DNA from: Absidia repens
Taxonomy: Eukaryota; Mucoromycota; Mucoromycetes; Mucorales; Cunninghamellaceae
Direction: 5' to 3'
DNA: 64,000 nucleotides
Assembly (NCBI GenBank): GCA_002105175.1
Contig: MCGE01000001.1
Span: 2,108,001 to 2,172,000, forward strand
This document shows positions 1 to 15,345 of the stretch, piece by piece (positions within the stretch are counted from its first letter, which is position 1; the number at the start of each line of letters is the position of its first letter). The notes under the pieces were generated by a model. The model made no database searches. It was not told the origin of the DNA and saw only the letters and a list, made by a program, of their open reading frames with translations. The position numbers were made by a program, and so were the translations under genes.

Positions 1-872
1 CATTCCATTGGCGTAGTGTATTCAAATTCCCTGCTCTTTATTGGTTGATTATTTTGCTTGAATTCATACTGGCAGCAGTGTGGAGTTCGTTCCAAACTAT
101 TTCTACTGAATTTGTTACAATGCATTTCCACACCACCAACGTTCTTGCTGGTTATCAAGCTAGTGCCTCTCAAACGGTACCCATTGTGGCTACTCCTCTG
201 TTAGGGATTGTGATGGACTTGTTTGGCCTTCGTATTATTATCTGTAAGTCAATATTATATATAGGGTTATGATATGTATTAAATAAAACTAATCAACTAT
301 TTTTTTTAGTGCTCATCTCTACCATCTTTTTGATTCTCAGTGCTGTTTTACTTGGCTGGACTTATGTCAGTGCTGTGGTCGGTATGGTGTTCTACAGTAT
401 ATCCCTTGCCTTTGGTCCTATTGCCATGATTACTTCTATCGGTATGATTTTGCCCTCTGATTATATTGGTACTGGTTTGGGTATTTACAAGAGCTCCAAT
501 AACATTGGTACCACTATTCTGGATATTATTGTTGGTGTGGTGCAAGATAAAACCGCCAATCAAGCTTACACTGGGGTCATGATTGTTTTCTTATGTCTGG
601 CTAGTGTTGGATTCGTATTGGTTGTTGTTCTGTGGTTGGCTCAACGTATCTGGTATGAAAATCTTTTGGAAGCAAGCCGTAAAAAGCGTGAAGCTCAGAT
701 GAAGGAAGTCAATGCAAAGGAACTCAGCTTGGCTCAACGCGGTAAGGATGCTTACGATGAAACAAGAATTCCTATGCGTGGTATTATCTGTGCTAGTATC
801 TTTGTGGCTGCCTTCATTGTTGCTTGGGTGCTCTTTTTCGTTTATGCCGCTGGTGGTGGTGTATCGGCTTAG
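1..872 (+). CDS. MFS-type transporter, C-terminal part (runs off the left edge)
   Basis: Membrane transporter fragment, 3' portion only; the start lies before base 1. Exons are 1-243 and 310-872, joined by a GT-AG intron (244-309) that splits a Leu codon. Frame is open from base 3. The translation has about six hydrophobic helices, including one beginning at ALYWLIILLEFILAAVWSSF, one around YQASASQTVPIVATPLLGIV with a following MDLFG loop (a DxxG-type loop as in MFS proteins), and a final helix after a charged stretch near KKREAQMKE. It ends with a short Gly/Ser tail. The fold is consistent with the second half of an MFS protein, possibly MFSD1-like; substrate cannot be told. The gene converges with the giant gene on the other strand, 778 bases away. 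Confidence 0.75.
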
Positions 873-1650
873 ATTATGAAACCCCCTCATTTATTATATT
901 ATATCAGTAGTGTTTTCCCCATTATTTATTTATTTATCTATTTACTATTACCATGTATTTTTACTCGTCAATTTGAACTTTATATTCTCCCCCTCCTCTA
1001 TTTCTTCCCAATTTTTTTTAATCAAAATTAATAAATCAATAAAATATACTATATATATACCTCAATAAATTTAGTCCAGTTTATTACTTGCAATATGAAT
1101 ACCTGTCTATATCATTTGCTCAGTCTCGATCTTATTCTTGAGTTTTTTATACAAATATTGTGTGTTTGCGCTAGCTGTACAAAAAATTGTTACATGTTGC
1201 AATCTCAGGTCATTTAAAAAGTTAAACTTTATATTTCTGTGAATTTTTTTCATATCCTAGTCTTCCACAACACTAACATCTGACCTCACCTGATTCATCC
1301 CACCTCAGTGTCAGCTCTTGATACCGCAACCTATGCCGACATATACCCAAATTCCACATGTTTATGGACAGTACATACAGTGTTTTACAGCGACCAGTCC
1401 ATATATACCATATATTAATAGATACCCATCATAGTTAGCACATACTCTTTTTTCTCCACAGAAATCATCCGTTTTTTTCGAGACATCATTCACTATGTTT
1501 GTATGTTGGTTTCAAGAGACTGTTATCACAAGTCTTTTTTTTATTCCAGTTCTTAAAAAATAAATATATAAATAAAAATAAATAAACTAAACTAAAATAT
1601 ACTAAATAGCTACAACATTGGGCGGGAAATGCTTTTTGGGGGAGCTACAA
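873..1650. other. convergent intergenic region
   Basis: 778 bases between the stop codons of two convergent genes. It is AT-rich with clustered AATAAA-like signals around 1028-1045 and T-rich runs that can serve as 3' ends for both genes. No ORF with coding character or RNA gene was seen. Confidence 0.5.
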
Positions 1651-3914
1651 CTAAAAAGGGGGATAAGCTTCTTTCACAACGACACCATGCTGTGTGCTTG
1701 AGAAGAGCAAAGCGAATTTCTTGATTTTCTTGACCATTTCCTCAAGACTTCCATCACCATCATTGGAAGCACCCACCAAAGCATTGCCATGAGTGACACT
1801 GATATAATCAAAGACACCAGTCAAGCTAGTATAACCATCCTTCCAAAATTCAGTGCGACCATTATCTAATTTTGCATATACCTTGACGTACGCACCAGGC
1901 AGAGGTTGCTGTTGTTGCTGATCTAAGCTGTCCAGTTTTTTGGAGGCCAATACACGAGCCACACCATATTGTTCTGACATATGGACTGTAAGGGCATGAT
2001 TGAAGTGAGTTTGGCATTGCGTCTTTCCGTGTGCATGGACTTCCACCAGTAAATTGCCCACCAATGGAATAGGCACAGCATGGCGTCGAGGTCGAATCTT
2101 GCTGATACCGATCCATCCAAAGTCCCCGCTATCACCATCGTTTTCAGCATCGCTATCTGCCACCATGACTACATCGTCGTCAGATTGCTTTTGTAAATCA
2201 ATTGTTTTCACATGATTGGCCTTGACCCAACTGTAATTCGAGATCTTGTCATTCTTGTTCAAGAAGGGTTGATTGGAAAACATGACCTCAGCGTTGATGT
2301 TGTAGAATCGTACTTGCATTTCTGTCACATTGGCATAGCGTACCACCACTTGATTGTCCTTGATGGTGAAGTCGAAGACAGGATCAGTTCCGAGAGTCGC
2401 CTTGCTGTTGCCATTTCCACCTTCGATTTCGTCTTGCTGACTGGTAGCAGCTTCCACTTTCGCCGCCAAGTCCGCCAATTCACCAAATAGCTTTTGCCAG
2501 CGGAGCGAGCCGCATGATTTGTATTTTTCTGCCATTTTCTTGACTGTCAAAATATCAAATTCATTGCCCTCTTTGACACGAGAAGCAAGATAAGCACCCA
2601 AGTAATCAGATTGCACAGTTGCTAATTCACTGTTGTTGTTGTCGCCTTGACGTTTTTCCGATAGCTGTTTTGACATGTTGTACATTTGTTGAGCTTCACC
2701 GATACGTCCTTGCAGAATTAAATAAATCGATAGAGTCACATAGTTGTTTGCTGTCTGGTTTACACATTGATTCAAATATTCGAGGAAGCGGTTGTATTGA
2801 TCATAGAATTCCTGGTTTGCAATTTCGTTGGAGGAACCAAGGGAATGTACTGTTGTTGTTTTTTTTTTAAAAAAAAAAAACGTTAGTGAGCGAATTTGAT
2901 TTTTTTATTAGTCAAATTATTACCTCTTGCATTTGCCATTGGGTAGTAGTCCAGCACTTTTAGATGTTCTTGCCCAGTTGATTGCCATTTTACCAAGGGA
3001 CAGTCAAACACAATACCGGTTTTTTGCAACAGCATGGTCCGTTCTTGCACCAAGAGATCAGCAATGATATCAGTGAAGCCATGATAAACACCATATGCAT
3101 AAATTGAGTTCACATAGTGCTTGTTGCTTGCCAAAAAAGTCAAAAGTGATCGCGCAAACGAGGGATCTGTCATTCTCCACGTAACAAGAGACCAATCAAG
3201 AGACTTCAGCTTGCTGATATTCGCTTTTACAAATGCTAAAATATCATTCGATGTCCCAGAGTTGTTCACCACCGACCATGATGCATAGGCAGACAAGGTT
3301 GTATTTGATTGTGGAAGTTGTTTTTGTTCATCCATTTCTGATACCCTCAAGGTCATAGGCTGCGTTTGATTGAGTAAAACCATTGTTGTCATAGAGCTGT
3401 TGATTCCGTCTTGTTCACCATTTTGTTCCTGACTGGTTTGTTGTTCGCTGACGGTGACTGCAAAGTGGTTAAAGGTTCCTTGAGTAGGGAAGTAAAAGTT
3501 GCCGACTACTTCATGCCATGTTGTATATGGTCGAATCATGATGTTCTTAGATTGACAATATGGTGTTTCGCCAAGAGGAACTGCACCTGTTGGGACCTGG
3601 AGAGTGACTTCGCATATGACGGTTTTGGTCGAAATATCTAAAAATATAAAGGTAAGTTAAAAGTTGTATATTATCTCTAAGGTCAAATATCTACTTACTG
3701 CTGACAGCCAAATGCCATCCATAGGGTGTTCGTGCCAAGAGTTGAGCAGGGTCCACAACATGTTGATCATCAGTTGAGTCATTTGCATCCTTGTTGCGTT
3801 CAAAAATATGTTGTCCAAGCAAAAGCGTGGGGTTGGCAGAGATAGACTGGGTATATTTCTGCAGATAATCAAAGTGTTAAATTACAAGTTTATTCCATGC
3901 GCCTTCTCCTTCCC

Positions 3915-3953
<39 letters not shown>

Positions 3954-6900
3954 TTTAAGGATCTATAGAATACAATCAGTGGTGTTGTCGCAGCAATAGT
4001 GGTTTTTCCAGTAGTTGAATCTGTGGCTACACTATACTTGGTGTCCGACTTGATGGGAAGATCAATCAACGCCAGGGCAAAAATCATTTCAGTGATGTTG
4101 GTTGTTGCATAAATGGCGTTCTAAATAAATAGCAATGACAAGTAAAATCAAGAGTTATCAGTTTCCAGTCAGTATTTATTTTTTGCGCATTAACTTACCC
4201 CTGAGACAAAAATGCTAAGATTGTTTTCCAAGTAGTCGATCCAGAATTGGTTCACCTTTGTCAGTTCCGATGCTTCACCGTAATATTCCTTTTCAGTCCA
4301 CTCGGAGGTGGGTGCCATGTATTGGTAAGGTTCATGAATTCGACGGCGTTTTGCTGCTTGATTTCGGAGCGCCATGATATCATCCTCAACTTCGTCACTT
4401 TCACTTTCATCATCATCATGATGTTGATCATCCCCGTTTGCATCATCATTTTCAGAATCTGAAAGAAATAAAAAATAGATTAACTATCCATTCCATTCCA
4501 TGTTTTCACCTTTTTTTCTTTTTTATATATCTTACCATCACCTTCCATTTCATCAGCAAAATCAGCAACATGAGCCATTGGAGCACGGGTTCTTAAGCAC
4601 CGTTTTGCCTTGATATTCCTGGAACCAACAGATGGCAAAGGCATGGCAGCTGCAGCAGACATCATAAGGTTCGTATGGAGGAAACCATCTTCAGAAACAG
4701 GCTCCAATTCAGTTTCAGGCACAGGGATAGCCAGGACATTACCAGCCAGTACAGTATCAAAAGGTTGATCAGATAGAGATGGTTGGTGATTATCCTTGAA
4801 TAGTCGCAGCACCATTGGCAGAATTTGTGGTACACGTTTAGCCAGCAACGCCTTTTCAGCTACGTTCAGTTGATGGAACAAGTACAAATCGGTTGCATAT
4901 TTTGTCAAATCAGCATCGATAAGATAATCGTCCATAAAAGTTTTTTGGATTTTGCTCTGAAACAACAATAAATAATAAGCGTCAGTTAAATTAATTGAAT
5001 TCGCTTTTTTTTTTTTACCTACCTTGATAAATGGCTTGATATTAGTGTTGAAGTAGTCCACATCTTTGCACTTGATCCACAGGTTGAGTTCATAAGAGTT
5101 CATCTTGTCGTGTGTCTTGAGCTTTTCCCCATGTTCCAAAGTCGCCCATCGTCGTAGCACATCAAATTCCGCCAGTTCGGTCTCTTGATTTGGTGCCAAA
5201 AGCTTGAATATATCCAGTAAAGTATTCTGACTGTCCACAAGTTCCGATTCATGCTGATTTTGATCGATTTCCATAGAGCTTTGAGGATGAGCACTTGATA
5301 AGACCGTCACCAATTTACTACGAAGATAAGCAGCATCGGTATCCAGACCTTGGCTTGTTTGTCGCTGATCATTGAGTTGCAAACTCATATCCACATCACG
5401 TAAAACAAGCGACGTGCTTGTAGCTTGGCCAGGAGATAAAACAACGGCCTGGATAAAATTGCCTTCGCCAAGCTGGCTACGGTCAACCACAATTTCACCT
5501 TGATCATTGGCTTCAAGCACCACCACACGAGAGTTTTGGTTCAAAAATGCTTAACACAGAAAAATGTAAAATGTTCCGTTGATATTAGTCATGACAGTTC
5601 TATCCCTCCTTTTTTTTGAAGCTTACCATAATTGAGATCGGTATATTCAAAAGGATTTCCCAGGCCGGAGCAATAGCGAGCTAAGGTTTTATACTGGAAG
5701 CCTTCCGGTTGCACAATTTGATTTTCATTGATAAACCCATCGTTGCCTTGTCCTGTAGAGCGGGTCTTCACAGAGGTTTTCCCGATTTCCTATTATATAT
5801 ACATATAAAAAAATATAGTCAATTTCACACCTTCAATTAATCTAATTGGGATGGGGAGTAACATACTTTTGGATTCACTAACAAAGAAGGTTCAGGCAAA
5901 GAGCTTCCAGCATACTTGTCTTCCTTGGCTCGGTTGAGGATATATTGGTATTCTTCACCAAGTTTACGTCCAGTAAGATGGATGTGATCCAACCCATTTC
6001 GGCCGATTTTTTCAAAAAGCAGGCGTCGATGTTGTACATTTCCCATCTGAGTAGAGAGCGAGTCAGCTAAAGGAGGTAAAAATGCAGAGGCAGTAATAAT
6101 AGCGAAGGTAGAAGGCAATGATGTTTCGTTTTTCAATTTGAGAATCAGCTGCTTGTCTGTTGTTTTGACGCTTTCAATACTGCACGGTTGTCGTACGATA
6201 TCGCCCGTAGTTTCACCGTAAACTCGATCACCAATCAGCCATTTTTTCCATAGGCTATTGCTATTGTCGTCTGCTGATGAAGATAAAATAGACTGCTGGT
6301 GCGCGCTGCTAGGATTCACAATAGTGACCGGAATAATATCAACATGAGGCTGGCGAGGACTTGAGAGATAAAAGTTGTACGAGCCTTCAGGAAGTCCACC
6401 CTCGACAGTAACAGCGAAATTTGTGTAAGCTAGTCGATTGGTATGATCGGCGACGGGATTTCTACATGAATTAATAAATAAATAAATGTAAAGTGAGTAA
6501 AACGACAAATATGGTGGTTATTTTATAATATTTGATTCTTACCCTCGACGACCGGTTTGGAATAAAGCACAGCCGGAGCCATTGGCAACGGTGAAGGGAA
6601 GCTTGAATTCAGTATCAGCACGGTATTGGATATTCAAAGGCAGACTAGTTTCGTTTCGGCTTTCATCGGATTTCCAGTCTCCACCAAGTAGTTTCCATGA
6701 TTTCCAAGGTTGCTGAATCGAAATAGTTCCCACATTATCCAAAGGACCAAGAGAAATACACCCATTTTCATTCGTCTGCATAGTGAGATCAATAGTATCA
6801 TACGTCAAATTGTGAGCGAGTGACAAATCGAGAGAATGTTGTTTGTGCGGTTCACCTATTAACAGTAAAAATAGTGAGATTATAAAATGACACTTTGTCA

Positions 6901-9876
6901 CTAATTTTTTGCTTTACCATTTTTGCCAATCACATAAAGTAAATATCCAGAATTGTCAGCACGAAGGTGAGTGGTAACAATTTCATCTTGATCAGAAGTG
7001 TTACAACGTATTTCCCGGCCAGCTTCGAGTTGTTTCCATGGTTGTTCTTGCGACATGGTTCGTACTTTGGCTGTCAAAGTAAGCTTGATAGAAGTCACTA
7101 AATAAATAAATTTCAAGATGAATGATTTGATTTATACTTGATTAATTGATATGGAGAATAAACAGACGAAACTTACAGGAGCTGGGCACAGTAAATTCAC
7201 ATTCGATTGGCTTGCCTTTCGATGCCATCAAATTGTCCATGGTGGTAGAGCTCTTTATGTCGTTCGAACTTGTAGTCACCACCTCCAATGATATCTTGCT
7301 CAATAGTTCAAGTGGTAGCATTTGATCTTGAATTTTGAGAGTGGGAGTGATAATAAGCTAGAGATGATTATTATGATTAGTAATAGTCGTTTTCGCTTCC
7401 TTTTACCATAGTTTACCTTTGTTTGCTTGGTGGGAATAAGGCTTTCATAATTGAAGTAAAAGGATGCATCCAACGAGTAAGATTCTTCCTCATGGTAAAA
7501 TTCCAGGGGTTGGCAATATCCATCTTGACTGGTAAGTAAAGCTCGGACCTGTTTACTTTCTTTTGTGCGATAGGGAATCAAAATGTTTCCAGATTGGTCA
7601 GGCTATGTAAAAAGAGACAGTAAGTTAATATAAAGTAGAAACATAAAAAAAAAAAAAAGCAAAATGACGATGTATAACGACACTTGCCTGGTAAGATTCA
7701 TTTTCAAGCCAAATAAAGGAATCTTTCAAAACTTGGTTGTTTTCATCCATAACGAGAAAGAGGTGACCACCAGCTGTTTTTTGCATAGCATAGCGCAAGT
7801 ACCCCTATTCAAAACAAATGGTATATTTTAGGAAACTGTGTGTAAATTCACACACGCTTTTGTTACCTTTTGTACAATAGCACGACATTGATCTTGACCA
7901 CCGATAAAATCAATCATCCAGGCACCACGGCCAGCGAAAACATCTGGGGCATACACTTTGTCCTGTTGAGCAGTACCAAACCAAAAGGTTTCAGTCACTT
8001 TTTGTAAAGTGGGCAAAGTCGAGTAATCCAATTGCTGTTCATAAACTGGACAAAGACCATCCACATTAAGTTTGTTGCCATCCTTGATAGTCGTGTCACT
8101 TGGGTGAGCTTTCCAATAGTTGAAGAGATCGATTGGGAACACACGCAGGGTCAGTCGGGGTATATTCTTGATAGTAACTTGAACAGGGATATTGTCATCT
8201 TTGGTGAGTCTGCTGGTGGTTTTATGAGTAGTTGCTGGACCAAAAGTAAGGATCGGTTGTTTCACTAGATCCCTAAATGTAGTGTTGCCAAGTACGTTAG
8301 ACCAAGACGTGATATCGTCGTCTGTCGCCAATCCACTGGTGAGCATGACTTGAGCTTGTAAGGGTTCCAAAAATGATTTTTGATCCAAGTAAGGGAAGAA
8401 CAAGTCCAAGGAATCAAGCTTTTGGGTTCGAATAAGACCAGAAATGTATTCTTCAATGATTTGGTTTTCTTCCTTCATTGGCATTTGGCATCTTCCAAGT
8501 ATGGGAATCTAAGTAGGCATAAATAATAGTTAGTAGGTGTAATGCTGATTTCAATTACCGTTTTTCTTTGTTGACTTACCATGATTTCCGATTCCTGTCT
8601 TTGCCTTTTGAGCACATTAGATCTACTTGGCACAGGAGACGCAGCATCATCATCGTTTTTCTTTACGCGGGATTGGGCCAAATAGCTGTAACAATAAAAA
8701 AAAAAACTTAGTATTTTTTCCCACTGTGATTCACTCAGATAAGCCATTTGTTTTAAATTCAACCACTTACCTCAATAGCAATGATTGATCAAATTGACCA
8801 TGGAAAATAGAAGACTTGAGTTTTTGAAAGGTGATTCGTGCTTTGACAAGTCGGAAAGGCCCATCCATGAGTTTGTCAGCAAACTGATCGAGGTCCGCCA
8901 AATACGAGGTCCAATAGTCGCCATCGGCTTCCAAACCATCCCAATCTTTCACTGAATTGTTTCCAGAGAGCATATTTTCGTCTTGAGCATAAACATGAGG
9001 TACCAATTTGTCCATGTAGAGAGTAACAAAAGATTCTACTTGAAGGATAGCAGGCAATAGTTCAAGCAATTCATCCAATTGAGTCAAGGTAAGGTTGTGT
9101 AACGGAAGCTTGTTCATATTTTCTGCCAAGACATCCCGCCTGCCATTTCCAAATGGTTGCCACAGATCAGCCAAGTAAGAAACAATGGGGATAGTATCGG
9201 TTGTCACGGGTTGCCATAAGAGTCGCTCCAAGATTCTGCATTGCTGTTCAGTGTTCAGTTCAGTCCAATATCGTTTAACAATAGGCAAAGAGGTATACTT
9301 GAGTTGGTCCAGTTTGTCTTCATCAATAAGTCGGCGCATCACCTTGTCATTGTCCAGGAGAGTCACGTCCAAGGAGGAGGGATAGGACTTTCTTGAGACC
9401 ATTTGAGATTCGTCTTCGGGCGCAGTATCAAGGTCATTTGCAGTTTGGGTGGTGGCGGCGGATGGAGGTTGGTTGTTACTATCACGATGGTGTTGATCAG
9501 TGGGTAGATTCAAGTGGAGGGTATCTCGAACAAACTTTTTGGAGTCACCATTTACAAACCAGGTCAACAAGTAAAAGCGAGTCTCCAACTCGTTGAAGCG
9601 CGTTGTCGTGGCAAATTGATCCTTGTAGTTCTTGAGAAGTTGTTTCATGTCCTTGAGTAAATCAGATTCTTGTCCAGTTGGCGATCGCACAACGGTAGAA
9701 GCATCAGTTGCATCAGTACCAAGCGCCGTCGATAATTTCTGCAAAAGAACAAGACCACGATAGTAGTACCAATCTTCAGTTCCGGCGACAGTCGTTTGAG
9801 CAATCACTTTTTCACGAGTAGTAATGTCATTACCAGCGAGAGCAAATAGTTCCTTGGTATTTGAGATAGTGGGCAT
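1651..9876 (-). CDS. giant uncharacterised conserved protein (about 2345 aa, 17 exons)
   Basis: One spliced gene rather than many small ORFs. All exon phases join: 9876-8771, 8685-8580, 8508-7867, 7804-7688, 7602-7417, 7357-7177, 7097-6918, 6855-6543, 6461-5867, 5789-5627, 5549-5023, 4956-4536, 4458-4199, 4120-3953, 3858-3699, 3637-2924, 2849-1651. The total is 7038 bases. The N-terminal third is mainly helical and starts MPTISNTKELFALAG. The middle has beta-rich segments. Later blocks include RKLGEEYQYILNRAKEDKY (about residue 1110), a Lys/Arg-rich then acidic stretch (about 1490-1540), EWTEKEYYGEASEL, TNITEMIFALALIDLP (about 1607) and YDQYNRFLEYLNQ (about 1960). The C-terminus has GAYVKVYAKLDNGRTEFWKD followed by KKFALLFSSTQHG. 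From memory these match a large uncharacterised family in Dictyostelium and other protists; no function is known to me. No signal peptide or membrane helix is obvious. One intron uses a GC donor (7687). Confidence 0.8.
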
Positions 9877-10670
9877 AATTTGGTAAACAGTAAAGTGGAG
9901 TTTATCAAAATATATTGATGGATATAAATAAATAGAAAAATAAAAATAAAAGAAAAAGAGAAGAAAAAGAAGTGGAAGAAAAACTGAAAATGGTAAAAAT
10001 CACACCTAGTTTTATGTAGGCTTCAAATAGCGCAGTGTTGCATTTAAACACCGCTCGACTTCCGTCGCCCACGTTTCATACAATAAAGTACAGTTTTCAT
10101 AAACTGACAAACTACAAGTATTGGAGTGATACAAAAAAGGCGAAACGTTTGCACTATAAATGCGTAAAAAAAGGAACAAGGGTTCTGTATAAAAAGGCAG
10201 CTTTTTATTAAATGGTTTGTCATACATACCTATTATACTATTGTCTGATCTTGAGAAAAGATGCCAATAAATAAATAAAAGCTTCTTTTGCTGAAAGCCA
10301 CTATAAACTGGATAATACCCACACTGATTTATACTACCATCACCAAAAAATATTATGAATGCTCTGATCAGTGCGCGGACTTTGAAAATGGTATTTTGAA
10401 ATTTGGAATTCCCGTTCGATTTTTCTTTTACTCTTCTTCTCTTTGTTCATCATCTTGTGCAATCTTCCCTTTTTCTTTTACCCTTCCGTACATACCAATC
10501 TTGCTCATAAGACTTACTGCCTTGATTTTATAAAACATTCTATTACAGCTTATATATTGTAAGTACACTCACGGTGTTGATACCTTGTTGGATGAACTCC
10601 CTGATTTTTTTTTTTATTCCTCCATCTAGAATCTACTTCCCCCTTTATTACATCGATACATCAACATCAA
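9877..10670. promoter_or_regulatory. divergent promoter of the giant gene and PP1
   Basis: 794 bases between two start codons pointing away from each other. Contains the 13-mer TTTAAACACCGCT at 10043-10055, also found upstream of MRP51, and a TATAAA-like sequence near 10155. No ORF or RNA gene recognised. Confidence 0.45.
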
Positions 10671-12012
<1,342 letters not shown>

Positions 12013-12401
12013 TATATTAGCCTAGTTTTTAGTTGGTTTTTTTTTTCATTTTATTAGTATTAGTATTGGTATTAGTATAGTTTAGCATTAGTATTAGGAT
12101 ATGACAACGAGCATGAATTTGTATGAATAAAACATCTTGATTTACATCCATTTCACTATTTATTTTTGTTAATTTTGCGTATGATGTCTTATATGAAAAG
12201 GATTAGGGTTAGTGTTTACTTCGCCAAGAGTAAGTCTAGGTCTTATGATGTACCGGTGCCAAAAATGCATAAAAATCGAACCATTGTGTTACAAATTTGC
12301 CAACTTCTTTTCCCTGTTCCGCCCCCCTTTTTTTTTTCTCTCTCTCTCTCACTCCAATTTTTTTTTTTTTTTTCAACCGACATTTGAATTTAACAATTGT
12401 C
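12013..12401. other. tandem intergenic region PP1 to VTS1
   Basis: 389 bases holding the PP1 3' end (AATAAA at 12126-12131) and the upstream region of the next gene, with pyrimidine-rich runs at 12327-12373 just before the VTS1 start. No gene seen. Confidence 0.45.
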
Positions 12402-14431
12402 ATGTCACGACAGTCAATTTACAACCAACCCCAAGCGGATTTGTATTCACAATCAAGCAGCTTCGGCTTCAAATTCCCACCATCAACATCAACAGAAGAA
12501 AGTATGAACAAAAAACCACCAGTATCGGCACCAACGTCCTTAAAGAATAAGCATACGGAAAACCAAGCACGACCTGAAAGTTTACAACATAGGCGGACAA
12601 CCCCTTCTCCTGAAAGTACGTATGAAACAATATTCACTCATTGATACATATATTGCCTTCTTTTTACCAACTCTGCTTTTCGTTTTGATTATAGGCCAGC
12701 TTTTGGATAAATGGTCAGAAGACTTGCAGCAATATGAAATGGTATTGGACTCCCTGGTTTCCACAAGTTTAGATAACAACGTCAAGGAAGAAATCAAACA
12801 CGTAGACCAATGGTATCGATATCTTAGTGAAACGGAAAGGACAGCCACAGCGTATGCATTGCTGCAGCACTCTACACCACTCCAGATCCGATTTTTTATT
12901 ACTGTCCTTCAACAGCTTGGAAAAAAGGATCCTGTTACCTCACTTCTTTCGCCTGTCTATTCCGAATTTGGTAAGAATATAAAGGAAAAAAAAAAGCCCT
13001 ATCACACGCATCATAGTGACTCTTTCACTGATATATTTAGATACAACACAAATGGATCCTTTGTCAGCGAACTCATCTTACCGTGACACGATAAATGGTG
13101 ATATTCATCCAACTAGCAACAAAAATCGACGATCTTATGCCTTTGGCGAAATGGATGAATCACTTTTTCAGCGCCAACCTTATACCTCATTCAAGGAGAC
13201 TGGCGGTGTGCTAGGCTCATCCTCCACCTCCTCATCATCTTCTGGCGGTCGACGTTTATCTGATGACTTTTTGGATACACCTGTCTCTCACCAGTTTTCT
13301 ACTCCAGCATCCTCTTCCAATTGGTCTCACCGCTCAATGAACACGGGACTGCGCACGGGGAACCAAGATACATCATATTCTCGACACACTGACCATAGAC
13401 CTAAATCTGCTGATATTTCTCATTGGTCATTAAGCGCATCACCGTCTCATTCCAACGCCAACAATGGCAATAATCACCATCAACATCAATCATTTCTCCC
13501 ACCACCAACCGCCACTACGCTTCCAGTAACACCCACTTCTCCTACCAGATTATCATGGCATGGTCTTCCTTCACTTGCTACAAATCAATTCTCTGACCCC
13601 GTATTTTGCCCGCCTAGCATCCAACAAAGCAATAAAAGGACATCTGAAATTGGACATTCTTTATCTGGTGGCCCAATGGACTCTATTACAGAAAAATTGA
13701 ACCAATGGACGCTTTACTCATCTTCTGATTTGACATCTAACGGAAATAATCGACAACTTCCTCCACGATCTCAGTATAATATTAATCGGAACAATGGTAA
13801 TGAGAATATGCCACCCACGAACTATCACCAAGTATACCCTAACAATACAGCACATCAACCGTCATCATCAACGTCATCGACACTACCACATACTGTTCAC
13901 AGTAACGGCAAAAGGGCAGCTTCCGGTCTAAGATACTATGATATTTATGATAATGACCAAAAAGCTACAGCATTAACAAAATCAAACCGACAGCACGACA
14001 CCAAATTTACCGGGATGCAGCAAAAAGACTTACAGAATGCGGAAGAAGTTCACATCAGGCTGCTTGAAGGTAATATATATATATAGATATTTTTTACAGA
14101 TGCTGACACTGATATGCAATATGGATTTATAATGTTCAATAGACATACCTCTTTGGCTGAAAAGTCTTCGTTTACACAAGTACACTCATATTTTCCAATC
14201 CATGACATGGCAAACTATGGTAAAATTATCGGATGATGATTTGAAGGCGAAAGGTGTAGCCGCTTTGGGAGCAAGACGGAAGCTGCTCAAAGTGTTCGAT
14301 CAGGTTAAAAATTATTGTGACAAAAACGTAAGTGGATATGATTACCGTGTTGATTTTCTTTGGTCAAGGTCCCTCAACCAATTCATTTTCTTTTTTATTG
14401 TGAATAGAACATCAAGTACGACTCTGTTTAG
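12402..14431 (+). CDS. VTS1: SAM-domain RNA-binding protein, Vts1/Smaug type
   Basis: Post-transcriptional repressor that binds Smaug-recognition hairpins in mRNA through its SAM domain and promotes deadenylation (family knowledge). Exons 12402-12615, 12695-12970, 13041-14069, 14143-14327, 14408-14431; 575 residues. The N-terminal region (about 72-160) holds a conserved helical segment, [19 protein letters not shown] through [16 protein letters not shown]. The centre (160-505) is low-complexity Ser/Asn/His/Gln-rich. The SAM domain is at about 507-565, beginning [20 protein letters not shown] and containing the basic GARRKLLK helix used in RNA binding. The last exon codes only seven residues (NIKYDSV), found by the exact in-phase acceptor at 14407. 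An AATAAA is at 14555. Confidence 0.88.
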
Positions 14432-15345
14432 TTTAGTATATTGAAGTATACTTGTTATTAGATCATAATTTAGGATATCCGCTCTCCTTTTTGTGTTTTT
14501 CCTTCCCACACACAGTTTGTATTAGTATAGAATTATTTTTATTACCTACACCCAAATAAATACAAATTCATTTATATTATGTTTTATGCAATGTGTGATC
14601 GTTTTTTATTTTCCTTGAATGAAAGTGGACATGAATGGAATATCAACGGTGTAACTGCTCTATATGCACTCCAGGGTATGATAGTGCTGGTGAAGTAGTC
14701 TGAAAAGGAATGTTCCTTATTGCCTTTCAGCACATACCATCCAAATTGTGCGACATTGGCTCATATGAAAACAAAAAGCCTACGTTTCTCTACACTTTTG
14801 TTTTTTGTTTTGTTTTTCCATATAGATAAAATCTATTTTAAAATATTACATTGTATTTATTTTTACAAAGAGCTATGTATGGGAACCACTTCGTAACAAC
14901 GACGAAGTATAATATTTCTAAAATGTTCAAAATGTTCCTGTTTTATAATAATAAAAAAAAAGATGACTCTTTTCATGGAGCCGTCCCCGAGTTTCTCCGC
15001 TCACTTGGTAAGAAGTTCAACCGATGATTCATTCCCCGACGCTACGAGGAAAATATTTTTTTTTTGTGGAGGTTAGCTAGCTTTTTTTTCCACTTTTTCT
15101 TTTTCTTCTTTTATCAACCCTTATCCCATTCTCATATATTCACCCTGAATACCTAAAAGACCTATAAAGAAAGGAAATAATTTATTTTTATTTTATACCT
15201 CTTCTTCTTTTTATTGGTTTTGTCTTCAAATACACACACTCACTCATTCTCAGACTCTCCAACTCAAACTTCTATATATCTTATATATTTGCAGCATACA
15301 AACACCACACATCTTGCAATACGCTTTTTTATATCACGAAACAAC
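14432..15345. other. intergenic region VTS1 to MDM34
   Basis: 914 bases. It contains the VTS1 polyadenylation region, T-rich and pyrimidine-rich runs (15055-15120) and the MDM34 upstream region. An upstream in-frame extension of MDM34 (from 15214) begins with TTG-type starts and is treated as 5' UTR. No RNA gene or repeat copy recognised. Confidence 0.45.
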
